DNA of 59,137 nt. Source: Microbacterium yannicii (GTDB lineage Bacteria; Actinomycetota; Actinomycetes; Actinomycetales; Microbacteriaceae). The DNA is taken from assembly GCF_024055635.1 (NCBI RefSeq), contig NZ_JAMXMB010000038.1, forward strand, positions 1-59,137, read 5' to 3'. Shown here piece by piece: positions 7,021-14,912 of the stretch (positions within the stretch are counted from its first letter, which is position 1; each line of letters opens with the position of its first letter). The notes under the pieces are model-generated. The model was given only the letters and a program-made list of their open reading frames with translations, searched no databases and was not told the origin of the DNA. The position numbers and the translations under genes are program-made.

Positions 7021-8849
7021 GCGCCGACGCGATCCAGGCCGGGCGCACGGCGCTCGGCATCGAGCTGGGCTCGACCCGCATCAAGGCGTGCCTCGTGGAT
7101 GCCGACGACCCGGCGAACGTCCTCGCCGTCGGGTCGCACGCCTGGGAGAACCGGTACGAGTCCGGCCTCTGGACGTACTCGCTCGACGACGTGTGGTCGG
7201 GTCTCCAGGCCGCGTACGCCGGCCTCGTCGCCGATGCGCAGCAGCGCCACGGCGTCGCGCCCGACACGTTCGGGGCGATCGGCGTCTCGGCCATGATGCA
7301 CGGCTACCTCGCGTTCGACGAGGCCGGCACGCTCCTCGTGCCGTTCCGCACCTGGCGCAACACGAACACCGGCCCCGCGGCGGGGGAGCTCACCGACGCG
7401 TTCGGCGTGAACATCCCGCTGCGCTGGTCGATCGCCCACCTGCATCAGGCGGTGGTGGATGCCGAGCCGCACGTTCCCGACATCCGCTTCGTCACGACCC
7501 TCGCCGGCTACGTCCACCAGCGCCTGACGGGGGAGAAGGTGCTCGGCGTGGGGGACGCGTCGGGGATGTTCCCGATCGACTCCGCGACGGGCGACTACGA
7601 CGCCGGGATGCTCGCCCGCTACGACGCCCTTCGACAGGCTCAGGGACCGGTGGCGGGACAGGCTCAGGGACCGGTGGGGGGTCAGGCTCAGGGACCGGTG
7701 GCGGGACAGGCTCAGGGACCGGTGGGGGGTCAGGCTCAGGGACCGGTGGCGGGCCAGGCTCAGGGACCGGTGGGGGGTCAGGCTCAGGGACCGGTGGGGG
7801 GTCAGGCTCAGGGACCGGTGGCGGGCCAGGCTCAGGGACCGGCCGCCGGCCGGCTGCCCGTCGCCCACGTCGCCGACCTGCTGCCCCGCGTGCTCGCCGC
7901 CGGCGCGCCGGCGGGCGAGCTGACAGCCGAGGGCGCGGCCCTCCTCGATCCGACAGGCGCGCTGCGCCCCGGCATCCCGTTCTGCGCTCCCGAAGGCGAT
8001 GCGGGCACGGGCATGGTCGCCACCAATGCGGTCGCGCCGCGCACCGGCAATGTCAGCGCGGGCACGAGCATCTTCGCGATGGTCGTGCTCGAGCGGCCGC
8101 TCGAACGCGTCCACCACGAGCTCGACCTCGTCACGACCCCGTCCGGCGACGCGGTGGCGATGGTCCACTGCAACAACGGCGCCAGCGAGCTCGCCGCCTG
8201 GGCGGGCATGTTCTCCCGGTTCGCCGCCGCGTCGGGTATGCCGCTGGCCGACGATGCCGTGTACGAGACCCTGTTCCGGGAGGCGCTCGAGGGAGAGGCG
8301 GATGCCGGCGGCCTCCTCGCCTACAACCACCTCGCCGGCGAGCCCATCGCCGGCCTCACCGAAGGCCGCCCGCTGTTCGTGCGCACGCCCGACAGCCGCT
8401 TCACGCTCGCGAACGCCATCCGCGCCCAGCTCTACGGCGTGTTCGGGACGCTCGCGCTCGGCATGCGGGTGCTCGACGACGAAGGGGTTCGGCTCGACCG
8501 CATGTTCGCCCACGGCGGCATGTTCCGCACCGCCGGGGTCGCGCAGCGCTTCCTCGCGGGCGCGCTCGGCGCTCCGGTGTCGGTCGGCGACTCCGCCTCG
8601 GAGGGCGGGGCGTGGGGAATCGCGGTGCTCGCCGCGTACGCCATGACCGTGAGGGGGACGGATGCCTCGGCCGCGGCATCCGGAATCTCCCTGGCCGCCT
8701 ACCTCGACGACCGGGTCTTCGCGAACGCCGCCATCGTGACAGCCGAACCCGACCCCGCCGATGTCGCGGGCTTCGCCGCCTATCTCGACCGCTACCGCGC
8801 GGGCCTGGCCGTCGAGGCCGCCGCCGTCACGTCACTCCCCGCTCGTTGA
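7017..8849 (+). CDS. araB: L-ribulokinase (FGGY kinase) with in-frame repeat insertion
   Basis: FGGY-family carbohydrate kinase, 610 aa, placed between araD and araA and so assigned to phosphorylate L-ribulose. The N-terminal ATPase loop is LGIELGSTRIKACLVD. The second domain has EGDAGTGMVATN, GNVSAGTSIFA and the C-terminal AHGGMFRTAGVAQR block. Kinases of this type are usually near 540 aa; here about 72 extra residues, nine octapeptides of the form QAQGPVAG or QAQGPVGG, sit after MLARYDALR (about residue 206). They are encoded by a 24-bp tandem repeat. The flanking domains are intact, so the enzyme is probably functional with a flexible loop. The TGA stop is part of a REP-like palindrome (8844-8917). 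Confidence 0.88.
   Translation: MSADAIQAGRTALGIELGSTRIKACLVDADDPANVLAVGSHAWENRYESGLWTYSLDDVWSGLQAAYAGLVADAQQRHGVAPDTFGAIGVSAMMHGYLAFDEAGTLLVPFRTWRNTNTGPAAGELTDAFGVNIPLRWSIAHLHQAVVDAEPHVPDIRFVTTLAGYVHQRLTGEKVLGVGDASGMFPIDSATGDYDAGMLARYDALRQAQGPVAGQAQGPVGGQAQGPVAGQAQGPVGGQAQGPVAGQAQGPVGGQAQGPVGGQAQGPVAGQAQGPAAGRLPVAHVADLLPRVLAAGAPAGELTAEGAALLDPTGALRPGIPFCAPEGDAGTGMVATNAVAPRTGNVSAGTSIFAMVVLERPLERVHHELDLVTTPSGDAVAMVHCNNGASELAAWAGMFSRFAAASGMPLADDAVYETLFREALEGEADAGGLLAYNHLAGEPIAGLTEGRPLFVRTPDSRFTLANAIRAQLYGVFGTLALGMRVLDDEGVRLDRMFAHGGMFRTAGVAQRFLAGALGAPVSVGDSASEGGAWGIAVLAAYAMTVRGTDASAAASGISLAAYLDDRVFANAAIVTAEPDPADVAGFAAYLDRYRAGLAVEAAAVTSLPAR
7635..7850. repeat. 24-bp tandem repeat, nine units, inside araB
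   Basis: Nine contiguous 24-bp units beginning CAGGCTCAGGGACCGG, the later ones with single-base variants, encode QAQGPV[AG]G octapeptides in the araB frame. The unit, with the preceding CCTTCGA at 7629-7635, matches the dispersed element seen again at 40329 and 41281. The array thus looks like a dispersed repeat that entered araB and was then amplified. The variants alternate A, G, A, G, A, G, G, A, which suggests growth by 48-bp doublets. Confidence 0.95.
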
Positions 8850-8917
8850 GCGAGCGAAGCGACACGAAACGCTCCGAAGGCTCACTGCGTTTCGTCTCGC
8901 TCGTTCCTCGCTCAACG
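8844..8917. repeat. REP-like imperfect palindrome spanning the araB stop codon
   Basis: CGTTGAGCGAGCGAAGCG at the left pairs with CGCTCGTTCCTCGCTCAACG at the right; the inner arms ACGAAACGC and GCGTTTCGT enclose a short loop. The araB stop TGA (8847-8849) is inside the left arm. The structure occupies most of the 94-bp araB-araA gap. It could slow RNA decay or reduce read-through into araA. Confidence 0.8.
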
Positions 8918-8943
8918 ACCGGTTCTCGCGAAAGGAAAGTCTC

Positions 8944-10455
8944 ATGACCCGCACGCCCCTGTCCACCTCGCTCGACGCCTACGAGATCTGGTTCGTCACC
9001 GGCAGTCAGAACCTCTACGGCGAGGAGACGCTCCGCCAGGTCGCCGCGCAGTCGCAGGCCGTCGCCGAGGGCCTCGCAGGCCTTCCGGTCAAGGTCGTGT
9101 GGAAGCCCGTCCTCAAGGACTCCGACTCCATCCGTCGCCTCGCCCTCGACGTCAACGCGCGCGACGACGTCATCGGCGTCGTGGCGTGGATGCACACGTT
9201 CAGCCCCGCGAAGATGTGGATCGCAGGCCTCGACGCGCTGCAGAAGCCGCTCCTGCACCTGCACACGCAGGCGAACGTCGAGCTGCCCTGGGCCGAGATC
9301 GACTTCGACTTCATGAACCTCAACCAGGCCGCGCACGGCGACCGCGAGTTCGGCTACATCCAGACCCGCCTCGGTGTCGCCCGCAAGACCGTCGTCGGTC
9401 ACGTCTCGAACCCCGCGGTGCGCCAGCAGGTGGAGGACTGGCAGCGCGCAGCCGCCGGCTGGGCCGCCTCGCGGTCCCTCAAGCTCGCCCGCTTCGGCGA
9501 CAACATGCGCTACGTCGCGGTCACCGAGGGTGACAAGACCGAGGCCGAACTGCGGTTCGGCGTGCAGGTGAACACCTGGGGCGTGAACGAGCTGGTGGAG
9601 GCGGTGGATGCCGCGACCGACGCCGACGTCGACGCGCTGGTCGCCGAGTACCTCGAGTCCTACGACGTCGTCCCCGAGCTGCGGCCGGGCGGCGACCGCC
9701 ACCAGTCGCTGCGCGACGGCGCCGCGATCGAGCTGGGCCTGCGGAGCTTCCTCGAGGAGGGCGGCTTCGGCGCTTTCACGACCTCCTTCGAAGACCTCGG
9801 GGCGCTGAAGCAGCTGCCCGGTCTCGCCGTGCAGCGCCTCATGGCCGAGGGCTACGGTTTCGGCGCCGAGGGCGACTGGAAGACCGCCATCCTGGTGCGC
9901 GTCGCGAACGTGATGGGGGAGGGCCTTCCTGGTGGCGCGAGCCTCATGGAGGACTACACGTACGATCTCGTCCCCGGCGACGAGAAGATCCTCGGCGCCC
10001 ACATGCTCGAGGTCTCGCCGTCGCTGACCACCGCGAAGCCGCGGCTGGAGGTGCACCCGCTCGGCATCGGCGGCAAGGACGACCCGGTGCGGCTGGTCTT
10101 CACGGCCGACCCCGGACCGGCGCTGGTCGTCGCGATGAGCGACATGCGCGACCGCTTCCGTCTCGTGGCGAACGTCGTCGAGAACGTCGATGCGCCCGAC
10201 CTGCCGAAGCTCCCGGTCGGACGTGCCGTCTGGAAGCCCGCGCCGGACTTCGCCACCAGCGCCGCCTGCTGGCTCGCAGCCGGCGCTGCGCACCACACCG
10301 TCATGACCACCGCGGTCGGCATCGAGGTGTTCCGCGACTTCGCCGAGATCGCAGCCACCGAGCTCGTCGTCATCGACGAGGACACCACGGTGCGCGGCTT
10401 CCAGCGCGAGCTCCGCTGGAACCAGGCCTACTACCGTCTCGCGCAGGGCCTGTAA
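8944..10455 (+). CDS. araA: L-arabinose isomerase
   Basis: Converts L-arabinose to L-ribulose, the first step of the pathway; 503 aa, the usual family length. Diagnostic segments are EIWFVTGSQNLYGEETL at the N-terminus, WMHTFSPAKMWI, LLHLHTQ and, around the metal site, the Glu in TSFEDLG, the Glu in MEDYTYD, the His in ILGAHMLE and HHTVMT. The start is the ATG at 8944 after GAAAGGAAAG. It is the third gene of the operon, separated from araB by a REP-like palindrome and followed by two hairpins before the epimerase gene. Confidence 0.97.
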   Translation: MTRTPLSTSLDAYEIWFVTGSQNLYGEETLRQVAAQSQAVAEGLAGLPVKVVWKPVLKDSDSIRRLALDVNARDDVIGVVAWMHTFSPAKMWIAGLDALQKPLLHLHTQANVELPWAEIDFDFMNLNQAAHGDREFGYIQTRLGVARKTVVGHVSNPAVRQQVEDWQRAAAGWAASRSLKLARFGDNMRYVAVTEGDKTEAELRFGVQVNTWGVNELVEAVDAATDADVDALVAEYLESYDVVPELRPGGDRHQSLRDGAAIELGLRSFLEEGGFGAFTTSFEDLGALKQLPGLAVQRLMAEGYGFGAEGDWKTAILVRVANVMGEGLPGGASLMEDYTYDLVPGDEKILGAHMLEVSPSLTTAKPRLEVHPLGIGGKDDPVRLVFTADPGPALVVAMSDMRDRFRLVANVVENVDAPDLPKLPVGRAVWKPAPDFATSAACWLAAGAAHHTVMTTAVGIEVFRDFAEIAATELVVIDEDTTVRGFQRELRWNQAYYRLAQGL

Positions 10456-10495
10456 CGGCACCGTCACCCCGCCGCCGCACCGCCCGCGCCCGGCC

Positions 10496-10518
10496 CCCCG
10501 GTCTCGCCGAGACCGGGG
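10496..10518 (+). terminator. Hairpin after araA
   Basis: CCCCGGTCTC, a 3-nt loop and GAGACCGGGG form a tight 10-bp stem 40 bp after the araA stop, with no T-run. It may act as a partial terminator or as an RNA-stability element between araA and the aldose epimerase gene. Confidence 0.5.
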
Positions 10519-10526
10519 ATCCCCGC

Positions 10527-10555
10527 CGAAACCGAGGGCCTCACCACCGGTTTCG
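10527..10555 (+). other. Second hairpin in the araA-epimerase gap
   Basis: CGAAACCG (10527-10534) pairs with CGGTTTCG (10548-10555) across a 13-nt loop. It follows the stronger hairpin at 10496 and precedes the epimerase ribosome binding site. Function unclear; attenuation is possible. Confidence 0.35.
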
Positions 10556-10633
10556 CCGCGAATCCCCGGGTTCGGGGCGCGTGACGCCCGCCGCTACTCT
10601 GGTGTGCGGCATCCCAGCTCCAAGGAGAACCCC

Positions 10634-11578
10634 ATGGCACGTCCCCCCGCTTCCGGAATCCAGCACGCGCTCCGCGCCGGCGACTACGAAGCCGTCGTTG
10701 CGAGCGTCGGCGCGACGCTGCGCTCGCTCACCTACCGCGGCCGCGACCTCGTGGTGCCGTTCGAGGCCGACGAGGTGCGCCCGGCGCACCGCGGAGCGAC
10801 GCTCGCACCGTGGCCGAACCGCGTGGTCGATGGCAGGTACTCGTTCGGCGGGCGGGACTTCCAGCTCCCGCTGACCGAGCCCGCGCGCTCGCACGCGCTG
10901 CACGGGCTGGCGACGTGGCTCGACTTCGAGGCGGTCGACAAAGGACCCGACCACGTGACCCTGTCCGCCGTCATCCAGCCGCAGACGTTCTACCCGTGGC
11001 GCCTGGTCATCACGACGACCTTCTCGCTCGGTCCCGACGGACTCACGCAGTCGGTCACCGCGCACAACGAGAGCGACGATGCGGCGCCGTGGGGCACCGC
11101 CCCGCACCCGTACCTCGTCGCGGGCGACGGCCGCGTCGATGGCTGGACCCTCGAGCTGCCCGCGACCCAGGTGCTGTCCGTCACCCCGGACCGCCTGATC
11201 CCGACCGCGCTGGTGCCGGTCGACGCCGAAGACCCGGAGCGCTTCGACTTCCGCTCGCCGCGGCCGATCGGCTCGGTGGAGATCGATCACGCGTACTCGG
11301 GCCTCGCGCGCGATGCGAACGGCACTGCCACCGTGCGGGTCACGAGCGATGCCGGCACGGGCGTCGACATGTCGTGGGATGCCGCGTGCCCGTGGGTGCA
11401 GATCCACACCGCCGACAAGCCCGACGCCGCGCAGAGCCGGCTCGGTCTCGCCGTCGAGCCGATGACCTGCGCACCGGACGCCTTCAACGCCGGGTCGTAC
11501 GACTACGACGCGGGACTCATCGTCATCGAGCCCGCGGCATCCGCCACCGCATCATGGCGGATCGGCGCCATCGGCTGA
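10634..11578 (+). CDS. Aldose 1-epimerase family protein
   Basis: GalM-type mutarotase, 314 aa, interconverting sugar anomers. Visible features are GATLAPWPNRVVDGRYSFGG (the N-terminal Arg/Asn block), SHALHGL and WGTAPHPYLV carrying the catalytic His residues, and AVEPMTCAPDAFN carrying the catalytic Glu region. The ATG at 10634 follows AAGGAG by 6 nt. It lies after araDBA in the same orientation, so it probably supplies the arabinose anomer used by AraA. The 178-bp gap with hairpins suggests reduced or separate expression. Confidence 0.9.
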   Translation: MARPPASGIQHALRAGDYEAVVASVGATLRSLTYRGRDLVVPFEADEVRPAHRGATLAPWPNRVVDGRYSFGGRDFQLPLTEPARSHALHGLATWLDFEAVDKGPDHVTLSAVIQPQTFYPWRLVITTTFSLGPDGLTQSVTAHNESDDAAPWGTAPHPYLVAGDGRVDGWTLELPATQVLSVTPDRLIPTALVPVDAEDPERFDFRSPRPIGSVEIDHAYSGLARDANGTATVRVTSDAGTGVDMSWDAACPWVQIHTADKPDAAQSRLGLAVEPMTCAPDAFNAGSYDYDAGLIVIEPAASATASWRIGAIG

Positions 11579-11662
11579 TCACAGCCGCCGATCGGATCGT
11601 CCCCTCCGCGGCTCTGCCGAGAGGACGACCGCCGCACGGCGGCGATGGCTGCCGCTCACGAC

Positions 11663-11698
11663 GAAGGCGGAGCCGGCCCCCCGGTCGGCTCCGCCTTC
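11663..11698. terminator. Bidirectional terminator hairpin
   Basis: GAAGGCGGAGCCG (11663-11675) pairs perfectly with CGGCTCCGCCTTC (11686-11698). It lies between the converging epimerase gene and the small gene at 11714 and can end transcription from both sides. Confidence 0.75.
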
Positions 11699-11713
11699 AT
11701 CGTGAGCGGGGTT

Positions 11714-11914
11714 TCAGGTGCTGTCCCGCAGATCTTCCTTGATGTCGTTGCGCGTTCTCACCGAGTCGCGCTCTGCTTCAGCCTTCTTCACGTCGGCGTC
11801 AGCCTTCATCTCGTCGACTTTGTCGCCGACTCGATCGGTGGTGTCTTCCCACGCGTCTTTGATCTTCTCGCCGACGGCCGCAGCCGTCTCCTTCGCGTCG
11901 TCCATGAATCCCAT
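11714..11914 (-). CDS. Small hydrophilic helical protein (CsbD-like)
   Basis: A 66-aa, highly charged protein starting MGFMDDAKETAAAVGEKIKD, with no hydrophobic segment and a pattern that would form amphipathic helices. It resembles CsbD/general-stress or LEA-like small proteins of actinobacteria, but the match is by composition and layout, not by a diagnostic motif. An AGGAGAGAT-like site lies before the ATG on the minus strand. Monocistronic, with the terminator at 11663 just after it. Confidence 0.6.
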   Translation of the reverse strand: MGFMDDAKETAAAVGEKIKDAWEDTTDRVGDKVDEMKADADVKKAEAERDSVRTRNDIKEDLRDST

Positions 11915-12016
11915 CGATCTCTCCTCTCATGAGGGATGACATCGACGCTACGCCGGGGGACTCGGCCGGTCCGGGGGCTTGCGCAACCGAGGACCGCTTG
12001 ATACGGGAGGGCCCGG

Positions 12017-12865
12017 TCAGCGGATGGGCGTTGTGGTGTCGATCGCGTCGCGCAGCGGCCGCCGCATCGGCGCCCAGTAGTGGGTCGGCGTGACTCGTGC
12101 GAGCACGTCGACCAGCCGGGCCTCGCGCCCGATCATCGTGCGCGGACGACGGTGAATGGTCGCCGCGACGATGCGCGCGGCGGCGTCTGCGGGCTCCGTG
12201 TGGTACATCGCGGCCTGCGCCGCTGCAGCGCGCTCGGCGATCGCGGGATCGATCGCCGCCGCAAAACGTCCGCGCAGGATGATCCCCGTCTTCACTCCGG
12301 CCGGATAGACCGCGCCGACGCTGACGGTCGACCGCTCCAGCTCGTGCCGCAGGGCCTCCGTGAACCCGCGGACGGCGAACTTGCTCATGGCGTACGGGAT
12401 GCGTCCCGCCGGCGCGGCGAGGCCGTAGATCGACACGAGGTGCGTGATGTGAGCGGCGGGCTCCCGGCGCAGCGCCGGCAGCAGGGCCTGCGTGACGTTG
12501 ACCGTGCCCCAGAGGTTGACGTCCATGAGCCAGCGCATCTCTGCCATCGTCAGCTGATCGATGCCGCCCAGCATCGACGAGCCGGCGCAGGTCACGAGGG
12601 ACTGCACATGGGGATGGGATGCCTCGACCTCGGCGACCACGGCCGCCACCGCGTCGTCGTCGGTGAGGTCGACGACGTGTGTCGTATGACTCGTGCCGCC
12701 GAGGCTTGCGGTCAGCCCCGCGAGTCCTGCGGCGTCGCGGTCGAGCAGCGCGATTCGGGCACCGCGTGCGGCGAGCTGGCGGGCGACCTCGGCCCCCATC
12801 CCGGCGGCCGCACCCGTGATGACGGTGGTGCGTCCGCGCACGTCCAGGGGTCGCGTCTTGCTCAT
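12017..12865 (-). CDS. SDR family oxidoreductase
   Basis: Classical short-chain dehydrogenase/reductase, 282 aa. The cofactor loop is TGAAAGMG (residues 17-24), the acidic residue ending the second strand (ALLDRD) suggests NAD preference, and the catalytic residues are Ser145 and Y158-x3-K162 (YAMSK). The NNAG motif is replaced by TCAG. The C-terminal 90 residues (MYHTEPADAAARIV, then RRPRTMIGREAR) match the type annotated as SDR with a lipid- or steroid-like substrate. Substrate not determinable. It is divergent from the gene at 12968. Confidence 0.87.
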   Translation of the reverse strand: MSKTRPLDVRGRTTVITGAAAGMGAEVARQLAARGARIALLDRDAAGLAGLTASLGGTSHTTHVVDLTDDDAVAAVVAEVEASHPHVQSLVTCAGSSMLGGIDQLTMAEMRWLMDVNLWGTVNVTQALLPALRREPAAHITHLVSIYGLAAPAGRIPYAMSKFAVRGFTEALRHELERSTVSVGAVYPAGVKTGIILRGRFAAAIDPAIAERAAAAQAAMYHTEPADAAARIVAATIHRRPRTMIGREARLVDVLARVTPTHYWAPMRRPLRDAIDTTTPIR

Positions 12866-12967
12866 CGGCTGCCTCTCGCTGCGCTCGTCGCCGTCGACGA
12901 GTCGTGCCTACGATTCTCGCTGACTCGACAACCCGCTGCGGACGCTAGCCTTCTGAGGGGAGGTGCG

Positions 12968-13597
12968 ATGGGCAAGACCGCAGAGGCGATCGCCGAAGGG
13001 GTGTCCATCGCGTCCGCCGCCGCGCGGCTGGCGATCCGCAACCGCATCCTCGTCGAGACGATCGCGCATGACGAGCAGTTCGACATCGTCGCCTTCACCC
13101 CCTTCGCTCGCGAGACGCTCATCGCGCTCGCCGACGAGCAGGATGAGGCGGCGGCCATGGTGAAGCGCCAGCGCAAGAAGGCATGGGGCAAGTTCACCGA
13201 TCCCGACGGCACGCACGACTACCGGGATCGCGACACCCGCAACCTGCGCCGTCGCGGGCGGCAGTACGCAGGAGTGGCGCAGGCCTTGCGGCGCATGGCG
13301 GACGACCCGCACGTCGTACGCTCTCTCATCGAACAGGCGCGCGACGCCGCGTGGGGCGATGTCGAGGCGAACCTCCAGCGTCGCCTTCGCGTCGAGGGCA
13401 TGCGTCCCGACCTCGACCCGGACTACGAGCGGATGCGCGCCGCCCGCATGCAGTCGATCCGCCTTGTCGACATCCCGCGGCTCGCCGCGCACAAGCGTCA
13501 TCGTGATGAGAGCGACACGGATGCCGCACCCGACGCCGTTCCGGCCACACCGTCGCCCCGTATCTCGGGTGTCGACGTCAGCGAGCTCGACTCCTGA
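12968..13597 (+). CDS. Hypothetical helical protein
   Basis: I do not recognise this 209-aa protein. It starts MGKTAEAIAEGVSIASAAARLAIRN behind a strong AGGGGAGG site, is rich in charged residues and alanine, contains RQRKKAWGKFTDPDGTHDYRD-like basic sequence in the middle and ends with an acidic, Pro/Ala-rich tail. No signal peptide or membrane segment is visible. It is followed 31 bp later by the YjbR-like gene, possibly in one transcript. Confidence 0.65.
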   Translation: MGKTAEAIAEGVSIASAAARLAIRNRILVETIAHDEQFDIVAFTPFARETLIALADEQDEAAAMVKRQRKKAWGKFTDPDGTHDYRDRDTRNLRRRGRQYAGVAQALRRMADDPHVVRSLIEQARDAAWGDVEANLQRRLRVEGMRPDLDPDYERMRAARMQSIRLVDIPRLAAHKRHRDESDTDAAPDAVPATPSPRISGVDVSELDS

Positions 13598-13628
13598 CAG
13601 CGGATCGCCGCGACGCTACGCTCGGCCT

Positions 13629-14024
13629 GTGAACGGCGACGCTGCCCCGGCCCACCCCATGTGGTTCCGGCCCGAGCACCCCCTCGTCGTGCGGGTGCGC
13701 GGACTGTGCATGGCCTACCCCGAAGCGGTGGAGGCGCTCTCGCACGGACGCTGCACGTTCCGCGCCGGCAAGCGTCAGTTCGCGCTGGTCGGCGTCGGCG
13801 CTGAACCAGCGGTGCTGTTCGTGCCCGACGAGCTGGAACGCCCCGTGCTCCTCGAACGCGACGATGTCTTCGTGCCGCCGTACGAGGGCGCGTACGGATG
13901 GCTCGCCCTGCGCATCGAACCGGATGCCGGTGACTGGGAGCTCCTCGCCGAGCTCCTCGACACGTCGTATCGTCTCGTCGCGCTGCAGCGTCAACTGCGA
14001 GCCCTCGATGCACGCGAAACCTGA
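13629..14024 (+). CDS. MmcQ/YjbR family protein
   Basis: A 131-aa protein of the MmcQ/YjbR (DUF419) family, a CyaY-like fold proposed to bind DNA. Family signatures are HPMWFRPEHPLVVRVRGLCMAYPEAVE at the start (the LCxxxPxxxE pattern) and VPPYEGAYGWLALRI before a C-terminal ELLDTSYRLVA helix. The GTG at 13629 includes the conserved HPM region; an ATG at 13659 would cut it. Cellular role unknown. Confidence 0.8.
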   Translation: MNGDAAPAHPMWFRPEHPLVVRVRGLCMAYPEAVEALSHGRCTFRAGKRQFALVGVGAEPAVLFVPDELERPVLLERDDVFVPPYEGAYGWLALRIEPDAGDWELLAELLDTSYRLVALQRQLRALDARET

Positions 14025-14140
14025 GGGATCGGGCTCGCACCCGGCGAACACGCCCGGGAATCCGGCATCCCGCCGCCGATTCGCGCCGCGGGGGAGCGTG
14101 GGGTATTCTGGACGACGTTGTGCGCTGCTGCGGACAACAT

Positions 14141-14213
14141 GCGCCCGTAGCTCAATGGATAGAGCATCTGACTACGGATCAGAAGGTTGGGAGTTCGAGT
14201 CTCTTCGGGCGCA
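14141..14213 (+). tRNA. tRNA-Arg (anticodon ACG)
   Basis: A 73-nt cloverleaf: acceptor stem GCGCCCG/CGGGCGC with discriminator A, D arm GCTC...GAGC, anticodon stem TCTGA/TCAGA with loop CTACGGA (anticodon ACG, read as Arg CGN), and T arm with loop TTCGAGT. CCA is not encoded. A possible -10 hexamer TATTCT lies at 14104-14109, and an intrinsic terminator follows at 14238. Confidence 0.97.
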
Positions 14214-14237
14214 CACTGTGTTGAGACAGTGAATGGG

Positions 14238-14261
14238 AAAAGGGCCGGTAAGGCCCTTTTT
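14238..14261 (+). terminator. Rho-independent terminator after tRNA-Arg
   Basis: AAAAGGGCC (14238-14246), a 5-nt loop and GGCCCTTTT with a following T form a classic stem and T-run, 25 nt after the tRNA. Confidence 0.9.
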
Positions 14262-14457
14262 CTGTATCCGGGATCCCCTTGGGAGTGCAGGACCGCTCGC
14301 GACCACTGACAGGTCCACGGGATCCTGCGACCTCCGCGCGCGTACGCGGGAGTTTCACCGCGCAGGCTACCCGGGCATCGCATCGATCCAACGTACGGGC
14401 TGGGCGCCGGCCGGCCCCGGCTGCAAGAGCACCGGCATCCGCCCTCTGGCCGACCGG

Positions 14458-14805
14458 CTATTGCGCCGTGATGATGGTGCCTTGGTGGAAGCGCAGTCGC
14501 GGCTTGTCGTCGGCCATGACCCACACGGATGAGTGACGACTGTCACTTTCGGCCCCGTGGACGGTGTAGCCGACGAGCGCGACGCCGGGCGCGATGTCGC
14601 CGATCTCCCAGTCGGACGTGGTGACGGGAGCACGCGCACCCTCATCGGCCAGCGCCGCCACGATTTCGTCCCGCGACCATCGCCTGCCCCATCGCCCGAT
14701 CTCGACGAACTCGGGATGCAGGATCTCGCGCAGCCGGTCGGAGTCCCGCCGAGTCTCTGACGTCAGCAGTTGCTCTTCGGCGAGTCGGAGGGTGGAGAGG
14801 TCCAT
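14458..14805 (-). CDS. NTF2-like / DUF4440 domain protein
   Basis: A 115-aa SnoaL/NTF2-like protein. It begins MDLSTLRLAEEQLLT and contains ILHPEFVEIGRWGRRWSRDEIV, SDWEIGDIAPGVALVGYTVH and the closing strand RLRFHQGTII, the cone-shaped DUF4440 pattern. Members range from enzymes to ligand-binding proteins, so function is open. The ATG at 14805 is chosen; upstream in-frame sequence has no domain signal. Downstream of the GNAT gene on the same strand. Confidence 0.75.
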   Translation of the reverse strand: MDLSTLRLAEEQLLTSETRRDSDRLREILHPEFVEIGRWGRRWSRDEIVAALADEGARAPVTTSDWEIGDIAPGVALVGYTVHGAESDSRHSSVWVMADDKPRLRFHQGTIITAQ

Positions 14806-14912
14806 GCGGTCAGTTTGGCACTGGCACCCCGCTCGGAGCGCGTTGCGGCGGGCTGGCTGTGTAGGGCGGCTTCGGTGGCGCGCGCTGTGGCGGCCGAGTT
14901 CGCTGTGAGGGG

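Noticed and set aside
7635..7850. CRISPR-like array
   Set aside because: The 24-bp units are contiguous with no spacers, are translated in frame and have no cas genes nearby.
6954..8513. Long open frame opposite araB encoding repeated SLSL peptides
   Set aside because: It is the antisense of the 24-bp repeat array and of araB codons; the plus-strand kinase has clear FGGY motifs, and GC-rich DNA keeps antisense frames open.
12080..12967. N-terminal extension of the 209-aa protein across the SDR gene
   Set aside because: The extension is antisense to a clear SDR; a strong ribosome site precedes the ATG at 12968.
14141..14457. tRNA-Arg as attachment site of an integrated element
   Set aside because: No integrase, no phage genes and no second copy of the tRNA 3' end were seen nearby; the downstream hairpin is an ordinary terminator.
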